IMG/VR virus record: IMGVR_UViG_3300049893_001099
Location: 1 to 32,212 of that record
DNA from: a virus
Length of the DNA stretch: 32,212 nt
Reading direction: 5' to 3' (one strand)
Positions 9,979-19,049 of this stretch are shown here, piece by piece; the first letter of the stretch is position 1; each line of letters starts with the position of its first letter. Below the pieces are notes generated by a model. It did not search any database, was not told where the DNA came from, and saw only the letters and a program-made list of their open reading frames with translations. Position numbers and translations under genes: made by a program.

Positions 9979-11049
9979 TTATACTAATTGCGATGTCTTG
10001 TATGCGTCGTAGAGCGAATTAAGTGCTTGATCATCACTACCTTCCTTAAACCTCCCTCCTTGATATATCTCAGGATCGAAACCATATTGCATAATTATAG
10101 CGCGTATATCTGCGTTTCCTTCCTCTTGAGATACTAAATCATTCTTTATTGCACTCTCAATAGTGCTAATATCTGTAGATATATCCTTCAAACTGCCGAA
10201 GATATAATCATTTTGCTGTGCTGGAGAAACCCGTTTAAATTCTTCAATTGAAACACCTGCATTAGCTGCACCCTGAGCAATCTGTGTATCGGTAAAATTA
10301 AATTCATCAGTACTTTGTCCTTTACCGTAAAGAAAATCATCTTTTTCTTGTGTCGTTGCATTAAGCAATCCAGCTTGTCGTAATTTGCGTAATTCTTGGT
10401 CAGTGTAGCCACCGCCTGCTCCATCACCGCTCGGTGGCGCAGACCAGATTGTCGTTACTGAACCATCTGGATTAACCTGCACGAGATTCCCATCTACAGT
10501 ACGTATATCTTTTTCCTGGAGTGCGCTCGCACCAATCTTTAACGCAGAATCAATATCCCCTGTTTCAATGAGTACGGACATCGCATCAATTGTTTCCTGT
10601 TTACCTCCATTTTTTCCTACAGTCACAATAAGATCTCTAATCTTATTCTTTGTTTCTTCCTTCGCTCGCTCCTGCTCCATTGCGAAGTCTGAGGCGCTTG
10701 AGATAAGTGATGCTTCAAGTGGTGCGGAACTGCTATTAAATGCCTTAATCACCTGCGAGAATGACGTTGCGGGGAGCGCTCCTGCGGGTACAATACCACC
10801 CATGAAATCCAAGGTCTTATCCTTCCGCTGTTGTCGCGCCTGATCCACAGCGACGTTGAGTGCTGCGTTAAACTTTGAAATACGTTCCGTAGCATCTTGC
10901 GGATTTACTGTTTTTTCAGGAGTCTTTCGAGTACCAGTAATGAGCTCACCAGAACTACCGGCATCAGCCTTACGGATGATTTCCATAATCTGCTCTTTAG
11001 AACTTCCTACTGGAACTTCTACACCTTTGTACGCTCCCATGTTTGCCAT
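9979..11049 (-). CDS. Candidate internal virion protein (356 aa)
   Basis: Not recognised by sequence. It is a largely helical, Ala/Gln/Asp-rich soluble protein with no membrane segment or known motif. There is a Gly-rich hinge (APPSGDGAGGGYTDQE, about residues 205-220), and an acidic C-terminal third. It lies directly between the 346-aa coiled-coil protein and the 1428-aa protein with gaps of 23 and 3 nt. The trio of two medium helical proteins plus one giant protein mirrors ejection-protein sets such as T7 gp14/gp15/gp16 or P22 gp7/gp20/gp16; only the gene arrangement supports this comparison. The ATG is preceded by an A+T-rich sequence without Shine-Dalgarno. Confidence 0.75.
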   Translation of the reverse strand: MANMGAYKGVEVPVGSSKEQIMEIIRKADAGSSGELITGTRKTPEKTVNPQDATERISKFNAALNVAVDQARQQRKDKTLDFMGGIVPAGALPATSFSQVIKAFNSSSAPLEASLISSASDFAMEQERAKEETKNKIRDLIVTVGKNGGKQETIDAMSVLIETGDIDSALKIGASALQEKDIRTVDGNLVQVNPDGSVTTIWSAPPSGDGAGGGYTDQELRKLRQAGLLNATTQEKDDFLYGKGQSTDEFNFTDTQIAQGAANAGVSIEEFKRVSPAQQNDYIFGSLKDISTDISTIESAIKNDLVSQEEGNADIRAIIMQYGFDPEIYQGGRFKEGSDDQALNSLYDAYKTSQLV

Positions 11050-11072
11050 ACTGATAATGTTAAAATACTCTA

Positions 11073-12113
11073 TTAAAATACTAGCCCCTGCATTGCAGAA
11101 ATCGTGTTTTGTAATTTTTTCTCAGGAATATCTCCATAAATTCCACCGAGCATCTGTGCTTCCCCTGGAAGATTCAATTTATCAAGAGCACTAGAGCCGA
11201 TTTCTCTCTCTGCGCTACGGAGGAAGTCGAGCTTGCCTGACTTCGTGAGTTCGTTGAGGCGAGCGAGTTCTGATTGCGTATCACGTTCGCCACGGCCAAG
11301 AACATCCTCAAGAGAGGATCGGTCGTATGCAAACGCTCGTTGTTTCGATTCACGTAGACCGCCCGTTGCTTCATCGAGAATTCGTTCTTTTTGTACGCGT
11401 CGTGATGATGAGGTGAATCCTGCTTCTGCAAGTCCTGTCTGAAGTGTCTCAAGATTCTGTTGATACCCTCGCTCAATATCTTTCATTACCGATGCTTCTT
11501 CGAGAGATAAGTTATCCTTCTTTGCAGCATAATCCTTACGTAAATCTTCTAAACGATTCTGTGCCTGAAGTGCTTTAAACTCAGCCTCCTTATCAATCTC
11601 TACATATCCACGCTCGATAGCGTCTGAAGCAAGACGAAGTTGCTGTGCGAAGTACGGATCATTTTTTTTCTGGGCTACTTTAAATGCCTCTGCAAGACGT
11701 TTTGCCATAACCTGATCGTTATTCGCCACAGCTCCGAACACCGCGAGCACCGCTTCCTGATCTTCTTTTGAAAGTGCCTTATATTCCGGTGATTTTGTGA
11801 GTACCGAGGAGTCGTATTTAGATTTTCTAACCTTTTGTTCTTTTTGAGCTAGTTCATATTGATAATTACCCTCTGCTTCCTTCTGTTGAGCTCTTTTCAA
11901 TTCTCCTTGCTTTTTCTTAATTTCTTTTTCAAGAGCTTCTCGCAATTCTCCTTGCTTTTTCTTCAATTGTTTTTCAAGAGATTCTCGTGAATTTGATCCA
12001 CCACCTTTACTAGCCGATGACGACGAACCACTACGCCCCTTATCAGCTCTTGATGCTGCTCTTGCCGCATCTTTGCTTTTATAACTTCTTCCTTTGTATG
12101 AATAAGTTGCCAT
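11073..12113 (-). CDS. Candidate internal virion protein with tandem coiled-coil repeat (346 aa)
   Basis: The N-terminus (residues 1-45) is Ser/Gly/Lys/Arg-rich and low in complexity. It is followed by two tandem 15-residue units (KKKQGELREALEKEI then KKKQGELKRAQQKEA) and further Lys/Glu/Gln-rich helix, a clear coiled-coil domain, to about residue 100. The rest is mostly helical and charged. No enzymatic motif is seen. It is first of the three consecutive candidate ejection/internal proteins. A TGTTATAAT box lies 13 nt before the ATG, within the 25-bp gap after the 853-aa gene, suggesting an internal promoter. Function is inferred only from neighbours. Confidence 0.75.
   Translation of the reverse strand: MATYSYKGRSYKSKDAARAASRADKGRSGSSSSASKGGGSNSRESLEKQLKKKQGELREALEKEIKKKQGELKRAQQKEAEGNYQYELAQKEQKVRKSKYDSSVLTKSPEYKALSKEDQEAVLAVFGAVANNDQVMAKRLAEAFKVAQKKNDPYFAQQLRLASDAIERGYVEIDKEAEFKALQAQNRLEDLRKDYAAKKDNLSLEEASVMKDIERGYQQNLETLQTGLAEAGFTSSSRRVQKERILDEATGGLRESKQRAFAYDRSSLEDVLGRGERDTQSELARLNELTKSGKLDFLRSAEREIGSSALDKLNLPGEAQMLGGIYGDIPEKKLQNTISAMQGLVF
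11898..11987 (-). repeat. 45-bp tandem repeat (two copies) in the coiled-coil gene
   Basis: CAATTCTCCTTGCTTTTTCTT recurs with a 45-bp period (copies beginning at 11898 and 11943). It encodes the two 15-aa KKKQGEL-type units, so it is an in-frame duplication within the coiled coil. Confidence 0.75.
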
Positions 12114-12126
12114 ACTTTTATTACTA

Positions 12127-12135
12127 ATTATAACA
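12127..12135 (-). promoter_or_regulatory. Extended -10 promoter candidate before the 346-aa gene
   Basis: The minus strand reads TGTTATAAT in the 25-bp gap, 13 nt before the ATG at 12113. No clear -35. Predicted +1 near 12120, so the leader would be about 7 nt. Confidence 0.35.
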
Positions 12136-12138
12136 CAT

Positions 12139-14700
12139 CTATGCCGCTACCGTCGCACCAGTATCTACAGCTTTCCAATTTGTCCCATCGTAAAATACCA
12201 GAACGCCTGTCCCTGCACCTACCCCTTCCCCATTCTTTCGTCCATTAGATGCAAAAGCTTGAGAACCCGCTTGAACAGGGATTACCGAAGTACCGTAATA
12301 AATCTTCACTTGAAGGAGATCTAACGACATCGTTGTCGTAGCAAAATTACCCTCAATAGTAATTTCAATACCTGTCAAAAGTTCTGATCCTGTTGCAAAC
12401 CCGAATGTTTTATATATCTGTACCGCTCCAGTAGTAGAATGTGACAATCGTATTCTAAAGAGACTATCAACCATATCCGCACGAGTCCACGAAGACCCCC
12501 ATAGTTCTGTACTACCTGTTCCAAAAGTCTGTGTCGTATCGGAACCAGTGAGTGTCACAGTAAGTGGTGATGTCCATGTAACACCGGCATCTTTCGACAA
12601 TTCCGCCGTTACTACTCCATCGGGAGCTGTATACGTAGCGTAGACGTTATTAGATGTATAAATATTCCCTGGATTAGTAAATCCTGGAGCAATGAAATAC
12701 CACCCGCTTCCAGCTGTCGCTGTCGCCTGATTATTGGTACTATTCGCACCGGCGTACCACGAGAGTGCGGGGGTAGCTACTGAGTGCTGGATATTAAGAT
12801 AATCCGCACTCACTCGTCCAGCACCGCTTTTTACAAGAGCGTGTGTGCCTGTTGTGGTGCTATCAATAGTTACAACATTTCCGACTGTTCCGGTTACACT
12901 CCAATTGGTAATAGTTTGTGTCGTCCCCGTAGTGAATTTAATTGTGTGCGCTACAGCTTTTGTACTCTCAAATGTTGTGAATGTGTTAGAACCACTTATT
13001 GTATAGGTGGCGATTCCCGCCCCCTGGATGGAGAGCTTGTTATATGTCTTACCTCCTCCTGCAAAAGTCTTAGCTGATGTCGAAGTATCTGTGATTGCTA
13101 TGGTTGATGTTTCTGTGGTTACAGTACATCCTGAAGATGCTGACCAAACAGTTCCAGTTCCGTTTAATGTCCATGTCCCAGTCCCCATTATGACTGTTGC
13201 ACCACTGGAGATAGTACAATCATCAACAGTTACTGCCTTATCGTTTGCGTCAAAAGTTCCTGAAGTGATGTCTATCCCATTAGTATTTGTTGCAACAAGA
13301 GCATCTTGAAGTGTATATGTTCCACCAAAACCACCAAAATCAAGCACTTTTGCCCATGTTTTTCCTGCATTAGTAAGTGTATGCGACCCTCTCCCCTCGA
13401 ATGTATATGTTTGTGTACTAGCAGTAAGTGTCATTCCGCTTGCGAGTGTTAAAGAGCCAAATATGCTTGCTGTTGTGGAAGTGGTAAGCGTTCTTGTAAA
13501 TCCAGTGCAATCAATATCTGCACCGAGGCGTGGCATATCTGCCGTGTATGTCCCAGCAGCACTACTCCCATTGAGATACACCGTATCATGGCATAGAGGC
13601 ACAGACGCTCCACCACCACCACCTGATGTGGTACTCCATGTAGCTGTTGATGACCAGTTACCTGCTACTACGGCATAACGTGTCACAGGTGTTGTGAATG
13701 TGATGCCTGTATTTCCAAGTGCATTACCTATAGATGTGCCAGACCATGACCCTGCCCCTCCACCTGTTATGTCTTGAAAGTCCACGTTTGATAGTGTTGT
13801 AGTAGCTGCGGTTATGGTCCTCGCAGTGCCTTGGGTTGAGGATCGTATAAGTAATCGATTTATAAGAGAATTCCCCGAAATAGTGAGTGTTCCTGTAACT
13901 GTTTGGTTAGCTGACAGTCTCCAGTTTTGAGAACCAACAGAGGGGCCAGTGAATGTTAACGTACCAAATGTGTTTGCCCCTGTGAAGCCATGCCCGTTAG
14001 AGTCCCCTAACGTATTAGTTATTGTAACAATGTTATAAGTCAATCCACCGCCTTGAAAAATGTCTCCACTCGAGCCACCATAAAGGGCAATTGTCGATGT
14101 CCCTACGGTAAATGTTAACAATGTTGTTGTTGCTGCATTCCACGAACGACAATTGATCGTCGAGCTTCCTAAATCAATAGCCCGAGTGGTATTGTCACTG
14201 ATACTAAAAGTACCACATGTAACTGTTTTATCATTGGTGTCTAATGAACCTTCAATTAAACTAATAGAAGAAGTTCCATTATTCCAAGCATCTTGTAAAG
14301 TCCATCCTCCTCCAGTTCCTTCAAAGCGTACTGTCGAGGCGAAAGTAATGCTATTGAACGTAAGAGTTTTTCCTGTTGTTGTTGCAAAAAAGTTTATTTG
14401 TCCTGTAAATGTTCTTGTGATTGTGGATGATATTGTAAAAGAACCGTATATATTTAATACTGAAGAACCAGCAAGGGTGAGTGCGCCTGATGCTGGATTG
14501 GCAAAGGTTATACTTTGACAGTTAGCTGTTGCCGTTACCGTACATGTATACGCATTGGCATTAGACGCAGTATCAAAGACAACATCATCCGTAGAGGTAG
14601 GAACAGACGCTCCACCTCCACCACCAGAAGCCGCCGACCAGTGCGTTGTGTCACTCGCGTCCCAGTTTCCTGTACCTCCTACCCAGTATCGCGTTGCCAT
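12139..14700 (-). CDS. Large repetitive beta-structured virion protein with duplicated GGTGNW-type module
   Basis: An 853-aa protein, Thr/Ser/Gly-rich throughout. It opens with MATRYWVGGTGNWDASDTTH and ASGGGGGASVPTSTDDVVFD, a module I know from phage and bacterial surface/structural proteins. A second copy (RYAVVAGNWSSTATWSTTSG, then GGGGGASVPLCHDTVYLN) begins near residue 340. Between and after the copies are many short strands (TLTISG, TFTG, LQDA, FDANDKAVT/LDTNDKTVT) suggesting a right-handed beta-helix or stacked beta solenoid. The C-terminal 150 residues look like a separate domain ending in GVLVFYDGTNWKAVDTG, typical of fibre ends. It lies between a tail-fibre-like protein and the ejection candidates, with gaps of 3 and 25 nt. 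A tail spike or fibre is the best guess; no lyase active site is discernible. Confidence 0.8.
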   Translation of the reverse strand: MATRYWVGGTGNWDASDTTHWSAASGGGGGASVPTSTDDVVFDTASNANAYTCTVTATANCQSITFANPASGALTLAGSSVLNIYGSFTISSTITRTFTGQINFFATTTGKTLTFNSITFASTVRFEGTGGGWTLQDAWNNGTSSISLIEGSLDTNDKTVTCGTFSISDNTTRAIDLGSSTINCRSWNAATTTLLTFTVGTSTIALYGGSSGDIFQGGGLTYNIVTITNTLGDSNGHGFTGANTFGTLTFTGPSVGSQNWRLSANQTVTGTLTISGNSLINRLLIRSSTQGTARTITAATTTLSNVDFQDITGGGAGSWSGTSIGNALGNTGITFTTPVTRYAVVAGNWSSTATWSTTSGGGGGASVPLCHDTVYLNGSSAAGTYTADMPRLGADIDCTGFTRTLTTSTTASIFGSLTLASGMTLTASTQTYTFEGRGSHTLTNAGKTWAKVLDFGGFGGTYTLQDALVATNTNGIDITSGTFDANDKAVTVDDCTISSGATVIMGTGTWTLNGTGTVWSASSGCTVTTETSTIAITDTSTSAKTFAGGGKTYNKLSIQGAGIATYTISGSNTFTTFESTKAVAHTIKFTTGTTQTITNWSVTGTVGNVVTIDSTTTGTHALVKSGAGRVSADYLNIQHSVATPALSWYAGANSTNNQATATAGSGWYFIAPGFTNPGNIYTSNNVYATYTAPDGVVTAELSKDAGVTWTSPLTVTLTGSDTTQTFGTGSTELWGSSWTRADMVDSLFRIRLSHSTTGAVQIYKTFGFATGSELLTGIEITIEGNFATTTMSLDLLQVKIYYGTSVIPVQAGSQAFASNGRKNGEGVGAGTGVLVFYDGTNWKAVDTGATVAA

Positions 14701-14703
14701 ATA

Positions 14704-15654
14704 TTATTCAAATGCCGAAGGCGGATTAAATCCAACAGTAGTTGCAGCAATTGGAAGCGTTGCTACTGTATACACAGAATTGTTAATAACACCATTTGAC
14801 CCAACATCAAATGACCCTTTTATTACAAGGTTTGTACCATCCCATTTCATGTAGCTTGTAGAAGGATTACCGATTGAGAACTTATATTCCCCACTACTTA
14901 ATCCAAGAAAATACCCAATACCTGTAAAAAAATCGGTAGCACCTCCTTTTATACTTGCAGTAAAAGTACCTTCTCCATTTGAAAGTATTTTTATATTTGC
15001 GTTAGATAAAGTTTGATTTGCAGCACATACATAAATACCCGTGCTGTTTATCAGGATTCCTTCAGAGCTAGATGAACCATCACCTACAGTTGCTGACGTT
15101 CGCATTATGCCCGAGGTATCAATTTCAAAAGTTGTGGTATTGATTACACCACTAGAAAAACTAGGAGCACTTCCGTCTGTGGGAAGATTGAACGTCTGTC
15201 CAAGTACAGCATCATACCCTCGCAGTCCATCTGTATCCATAATTACACCAGTGCTTCCCGCCTGAACCGTCGCAGCTGTTTTTATAATACCTCCATAAAG
15301 CTCGGTTGCTGTTACCGTAAAACCTCCAATTACTCCGCTTACCGCTGTGATTGTCCCGTTGATTACGGCGTTTACCGCTTCAATAACCCCATTCGCAAAA
15401 AGTTTCCATCCTGATACACCTTGCTCGTAGTTACCTGATTTCAGATACCCGTCCTGCATCGTTACGTTCCCGAGAATTTCACCAGAAGAAAATGCTTTTG
15501 GAGGAACCTGATTTGAAAATGTTGTCTGAACCTGTTGGTTCGGTTCACTCTCTACGCGCCCAATCGGAGAACCGTCTGGTTCAAAATCAGAAAGAGCCCG
15601 TTGCATCGGACTGTTTCTGAGAATATCATCAATTGAATATCGTGTGTCATTCAT
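14704..15654 (-). CDS. Tail-fibre-like structural protein (316 aa)
   Basis: After a charged N-terminal stretch (residues 1-60), the protein has the pattern GYLKSGNYEQGVSGWKLFANG followed by VINGTITAVSGVIGGFTVT, which resembles the repetitive central region of phage tail-tip and fibre proteins (GWxIxxxGxxEFxNxxxxG with GxIGGxxI repeats). The remainder is Gly/Ser/Thr-rich and beta-type, with YMKWDGTNLVIKGSFDVGSNG near the C-terminus, another common fibre phrase. Its start overlaps the preceding gene end by 8 nt (15647-15654), indicating translational coupling. Adhesion or baseplate/fibre function is inferred from these motifs and from the neighbours. Confidence 0.8.
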   Translation of the reverse strand: MNDTRYSIDDILRNSPMQRALSDFEPDGSPIGRVESEPNQQVQTTFSNQVPPKAFSSGEILGNVTMQDGYLKSGNYEQGVSGWKLFANGVIEAVNAVINGTITAVSGVIGGFTVTATELYGGIIKTAATVQAGSTGVIMDTDGLRGYDAVLGQTFNLPTDGSAPSFSSGVINTTTFEIDTSGIMRTSATVGDGSSSSEGILINSTGIYVCAANQTLSNANIKILSNGEGTFTASIKGGATDFFTGIGYFLGLSSGEYKFSIGNPSTSYMKWDGTNLVIKGSFDVGSNGVINNSVYTVATLPIAATTVGFNPPSAFE

Positions 15655-17131
15655 AGCTTTCTTTTGCTTCGATAGACGGTATCTCTATCTCTTTAATGAC
15701 AGCTCGTGCTCCGGTAGTACTTCCGCTTGCTTCGATAGCGAGTGTAGTACCGCTAAGATTAGTCCCCACATTTATCCACGCGAGCACCTTCCGCACCCAC
15801 TTCGCCGTGCCTGAAATAACCTTCGAACGTGTTGTGTCACCATCTGGAATAATGCGTACATTCATACCTTCAAGATGTTCTCCACGCACGTACACATCAC
15901 CCATTATTGTTTTGAGACGATTTGTTCCGAGTGTGTCATTCTGTGTTCGCAGTTTCCAGTTTATCTTTGTACCATTATCTGCATATATCCCTGGAACGTC
16001 GATTCGGTACACCGTACCATCGTTATCTCCTGCGACACGGGCATTCACTCCACTCACGAGGTAATTCGCATACACCATATGGCGTGTTGGATAGGTTCGT
16101 ATAGACCACTGGTTGAGGATTCGGTTGTATTTAAATACGACATTTGAGTATGTTTCCCCATCTACGGTAAGATTCCCTACGCTCCACATGACTGTTCTGT
16201 CTGTTGCAGTGGCGCAGATATCCGCTTCATTTGCCGAAGCTATTGCATCAACAAATCGTTTTATTGTACGTGTCGTGTCCTGTGAAATACACTGTGGACG
16301 ACCTCCGTTTGTTACATAAAAGCCTCGAGCGTCGTCTGATGAGTTCGAATAGAAGAACACCAATCCACCGCTCATTACAACGCTTTCCTGTGATGGTGTG
16401 CCGATCTGCACGAGTGATTCCGGAAACGCAGAACTAAAATTCCACCGATGGAGTGAGCGTTCCTTGAAAAAGAGCACGTATCCAGGAACCTTCGAAAATG
16501 CGGTAATACGTCCACCAGCGTCTTCAGATTCAATATCTACATAATCACCGTTCCACGAGACAGACGTTCCACTAAACAATCCTGAATAATGTACTCGTGA
16601 TGGGTTTGCTGAATCATTTACATAAATACGATCAAGAAATTCAATAGCAATAGATGCTTTATTACTAGTAGGAAAATCACCTAAATCAAAAACGCCTCCT
16701 GTGGTAATCCATGAAGCCTCATTCCATGCACGTTCTGCATCCGCTCCATTGATAGCAAGTGTCTCACCACCATAGGTGAGGAATCGAACTTTTGTGCTTG
16801 CAGTTAAGCCAGTAACCACGTCTGCTCCTGTTGCGACATTCTTAATCGTTGCCGTTGCATCATTTGCTACATTTACTGCTGCAAATAATATATTGTTTGC
16901 AGGTGTTGCCGCATTTATGTGTTGATGCAAACCAAGGATATTCTTATTATCAACGAGTTGCGCTCCCACAATCGTGGTCCCAAGGCGTGATGTTGCAGCA
17001 CCAAGTACTACGTCAAAATCTAAGTTCTGTCCAAGAGCTACAGAATTTTGAGGTGTAATCGTATCATTCACGTCAGTTATCATCCCCGACATAACGTCTG
17101 CTATTCTTTTTGGATTAGGGAATTTAGCCAT
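15647..17131 (-). CDS. Tail hub / packaged-DNA stabilisation-like protein (beta-propeller type)
   Basis: 494 aa. Phrases such as IEFLDRIYVNDSANPSRVHY (about 165-185), VPGYVLFFKERSLHRWNFSS (about 215-235) and FKYNRILNQWSIRTYPTRHM (about 325-345) match what I know of podophage tail hub and P22 gp10-like stabilisation proteins, which form beta-propeller-like plugs below the portal/adaptor ring. It is 2 nt downstream of the adaptor candidate and overlaps the next fibre gene by 8 nt. The combination supports a short-tailed virion. Family placement comes from recall of these motifs, without a search. Confidence 0.7.
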   Translation of the reverse strand: MAKFPNPKRIADVMSGMITDVNDTITPQNSVALGQNLDFDVVLGAATSRLGTTIVGAQLVDNKNILGLHQHINAATPANNILFAAVNVANDATATIKNVATGADVVTGLTASTKVRFLTYGGETLAINGADAERAWNEASWITTGGVFDLGDFPTSNKASIAIEFLDRIYVNDSANPSRVHYSGLFSGTSVSWNGDYVDIESEDAGGRITAFSKVPGYVLFFKERSLHRWNFSSAFPESLVQIGTPSQESVVMSGGLVFFYSNSSDDARGFYVTNGGRPQCISQDTTRTIKRFVDAIASANEADICATATDRTVMWSVGNLTVDGETYSNVVFKYNRILNQWSIRTYPTRHMVYANYLVSGVNARVAGDNDGTVYRIDVPGIYADNGTKINWKLRTQNDTLGTNRLKTIMGDVYVRGEHLEGMNVRIIPDGDTTRSKVISGTAKWVRKVLAWINVGTNLSGTTLAIEASGSTTGARAVIKEIEIPSIEAKESYE

Positions 17132-17133
17132 GA

Positions 17134-18585
17134 TTATTGATCTCCGATTGGTAGGTCTTGGATGTTCGGTTTGCTCCTACGGATTCCACGACGCATCATC
17201 CGGTTCACGTTCGGTCCAGTCTTCGTCTTATGGGTCGGCATCGTGCGGATAGCGTCGTTGAGGTACTCTTTGAACATCGTGTAATACCCACTTGTCTTAT
17301 CGAGAAGTCCGTTGTTTGAAGTCTTACACCACATACGCCACGTAAGGTACGCTTCGAGCATATCAAATCGTAAGTAGTCCACGGTGTCGCTTTCCGAATT
17401 TATTTCAGTCGCTTCAGTGTTGTAATCGAGATACACATTCTGATTATCATGTTCGTCATCGGCAAGCGGCCAGAATTCTATCTGTCCATTACGTACCGTG
17501 TAGAATGTTGGCTTTCCTTCTTCTTCATCTTGCCATACGTAGGTATCTACAGGGATAGTCACTGTAATAGATCCATCGCCAGAAGCGGGGATCCCGGTGA
17601 GGACTCCTGCGGTTGCAGAGCGGGTGACTCCTGTATACGTAATGTCGTATTTAGTACCGCTCACGTAGACCGTCACTGAACCTGAGTCATCAAAATCGTA
17701 TGAGTTGTCGACTGCAAGTGTCGTATCTGTTGCTACCGCCTGTGTACGTACCTGTGTAACCTTCACATCCTCCTGTTGTGCATCAAAACTTCCAGGGTCA
17801 AGATAGTGAAGTGCCTTATCATCACCTACACGGAGACTCTCAATAGACGCATTTGATTCACCATCATAGATATCTGACGGTAGTGCAACCACGTTTGTTC
17901 CACGAGCGGTTTGTCCTGCTGCATAGTTGTATACAAAATGTTCTGTCCACCGCCTTATTTTTCCTTTAATTTCACGGAGCCCTTTGTTTATCCATCGGAT
18001 ACAGTCGAGCATTGTTATGTTTTCAGAAAAGTCAAGGGATAAGTCACGAAGAGCTGATTCTGCCATATAGCCTACTGTATTCGTCGCCCATCCGTCGTAG
18101 GTCACGCCATCGGAGTACGAGCTGAACGTTCCCGCTACCGAATCCTTGTACCGTGCGAAGTAGAATCCTGTTGTCTGTGTCGTATCGAGATAGGTAAATT
18201 CCTTCTCACGCGCGAGCATTCCAGTAACGGAGCCGAGAACCGACTTGCTTCCCGCAAGAGTAGCCGCATGACTTACCTCAATTTGATTAAACTCAACGTA
18301 ATACACAGGCTCTCCAGTAACGTGTGCAAATACTGTTGTCGCTGCAAGGGTGAGCGTACTACCTGTCGGAGCAGTCGAGGCGTGCATGGCAATTATTTCA
18401 GAGTTTACCTGAAATGGATTGATCCACACATACTTCCCAACAGCAAAACCAGTAATATCTTTCACCGTAAGGGTAGTACCCACAGCCATATCTGCGGTCA
18501 AGAAAGTGTTTGCAAGCGCGTTCTCAACAACATGAAATTGGTCAATGCGGATAGTGCGATTACGATGAGAGATAAGTGGTTTCAT
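17134..18585 (-). CDS. Head-tail adaptor / neck protein candidate (483 aa)
   Basis: Start chosen at the ATG at 18585, 1 nt after the stop of the 129-aa gene; an upstream in-frame TTG at 18597 would overlap that gene. The N-terminal 150 residues are beta-rich (two short domains resembling TTLTVKDITGFAVGKYVWIN). A helical stretch around residues 180-210 (ESALRDLSLDFSENITMLDC) and a C-terminal helical part (YLRFDMLEAYLTWRMWCKTS, LLDKTSGYYTMFKEYL) resemble the helices of gp4/gp6-type connector proteins that join the portal to the tail. A central insert (about 265-330) is Thr/Val-rich. It directly precedes the propeller-like stabilisation gene, which fits a connector. Moderately sure it is structural, less sure of adaptor identity. 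Confidence 0.65.
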   Translation of the reverse strand: MKPLISHRNRTIRIDQFHVVENALANTFLTADMAVGTTLTVKDITGFAVGKYVWINPFQVNSEIIAMHASTAPTGSTLTLAATTVFAHVTGEPVYYVEFNQIEVSHAATLAGSKSVLGSVTGMLAREKEFTYLDTTQTTGFYFARYKDSVAGTFSSYSDGVTYDGWATNTVGYMAESALRDLSLDFSENITMLDCIRWINKGLREIKGKIRRWTEHFVYNYAAGQTARGTNVVALPSDIYDGESNASIESLRVGDDKALHYLDPGSFDAQQEDVKVTQVRTQAVATDTTLAVDNSYDFDDSGSVTVYVSGTKYDITYTGVTRSATAGVLTGIPASGDGSITVTIPVDTYVWQDEEEGKPTFYTVRNGQIEFWPLADDEHDNQNVYLDYNTEATEINSESDTVDYLRFDMLEAYLTWRMWCKTSNNGLLDKTSGYYTMFKEYLNDAIRTMPTHKTKTGPNVNRMMRRGIRRSKPNIQDLPIGDQ

Positions 18586-18586
18586 A

Positions 18587-18976
18587 TTACCATTCAATTA
18601 TTGCTTTCGCCGTGTGATTTCCGTCCGTCGTTTCTGTAGCGGTTACTTTGATTGAATAAATAGCATCATGTTCTAGGTCCATTGTCGCATACGTACTCGT
18701 GTTCGACGCAAGTGATACCGAAGCAACACGAGTGAGTGTCTGCGCGTTGGTATTTGTTACGTTACTAATGAGTTTGTTGTATGCAACGTATGTTGTGCCA
18801 TCAAGAGATACTTCCACAGAAAACGCCGATGAACCAGATGAGTGGTTTGTGCGTGTAAACATGAACGATACCTTCTTTGCCCCAGCTACAACAATTTCTT
18901 CGGAGGTAGTTGTTGCCGCTACTGCATCAAGAGCCGTAATGACGCGATATATACCTGATTGAATTGCTTCGTGCAT
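18587..18976 (-). CDS. Small beta-sandwich-like virion protein (129 aa)
   Basis: Unrecognised. Alternating hydrophobic and Thr/Ser residues throughout (KVSFMFTRTNHSSGSSAFSV, HDAIYSIKVTATETTDGNHT) suggest a single beta-sandwich domain similar to small phage head/tail decoration or Ig-like proteins. No signal peptide. Start ATG follows AAATTATT with no Shine-Dalgarno; the stop lies 1 nt before the next gene. It sits between two candidate hairpins and the adaptor gene. Confidence 0.75.
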   Translation of the reverse strand: MHEAIQSGIYRVITALDAVAATTTSEEIVVAGAKKVSFMFTRTNHSSGSSAFSVEVSLDGTTYVAYNKLISNVTNTNAQTLTRVASVSLASNTSTYATMDLEHDAIYSIKVTATETTDGNHTAKAIIEW

Positions 18977-18989
18977 AATAATTTTAGAT

Positions 18990-19035
18990 TAAATCGGGGC
19001 TTAATCCCCATTCCTACCCTCCTCCGAGGAGAAGG
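18990..19035 (-). other. Two small hairpins between the 189-aa and 129-aa genes
   Basis: The 73-bp gap is among the longest inside the head operon. Read on the minus strand it contains CTCCT-CGG-AGGAG (19019-19031) and AAT/GGGG-ATTAAG-CCCC/ATT with one bulged base (about 18993-19012). There is no U-tract, so this looks more like an mRNA processing or attenuation element, or a stabilising hairpin, than a classical terminator. Confidence 0.4.
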
Positions 19036-19049
19036 ATAGAGTGGAGAGA

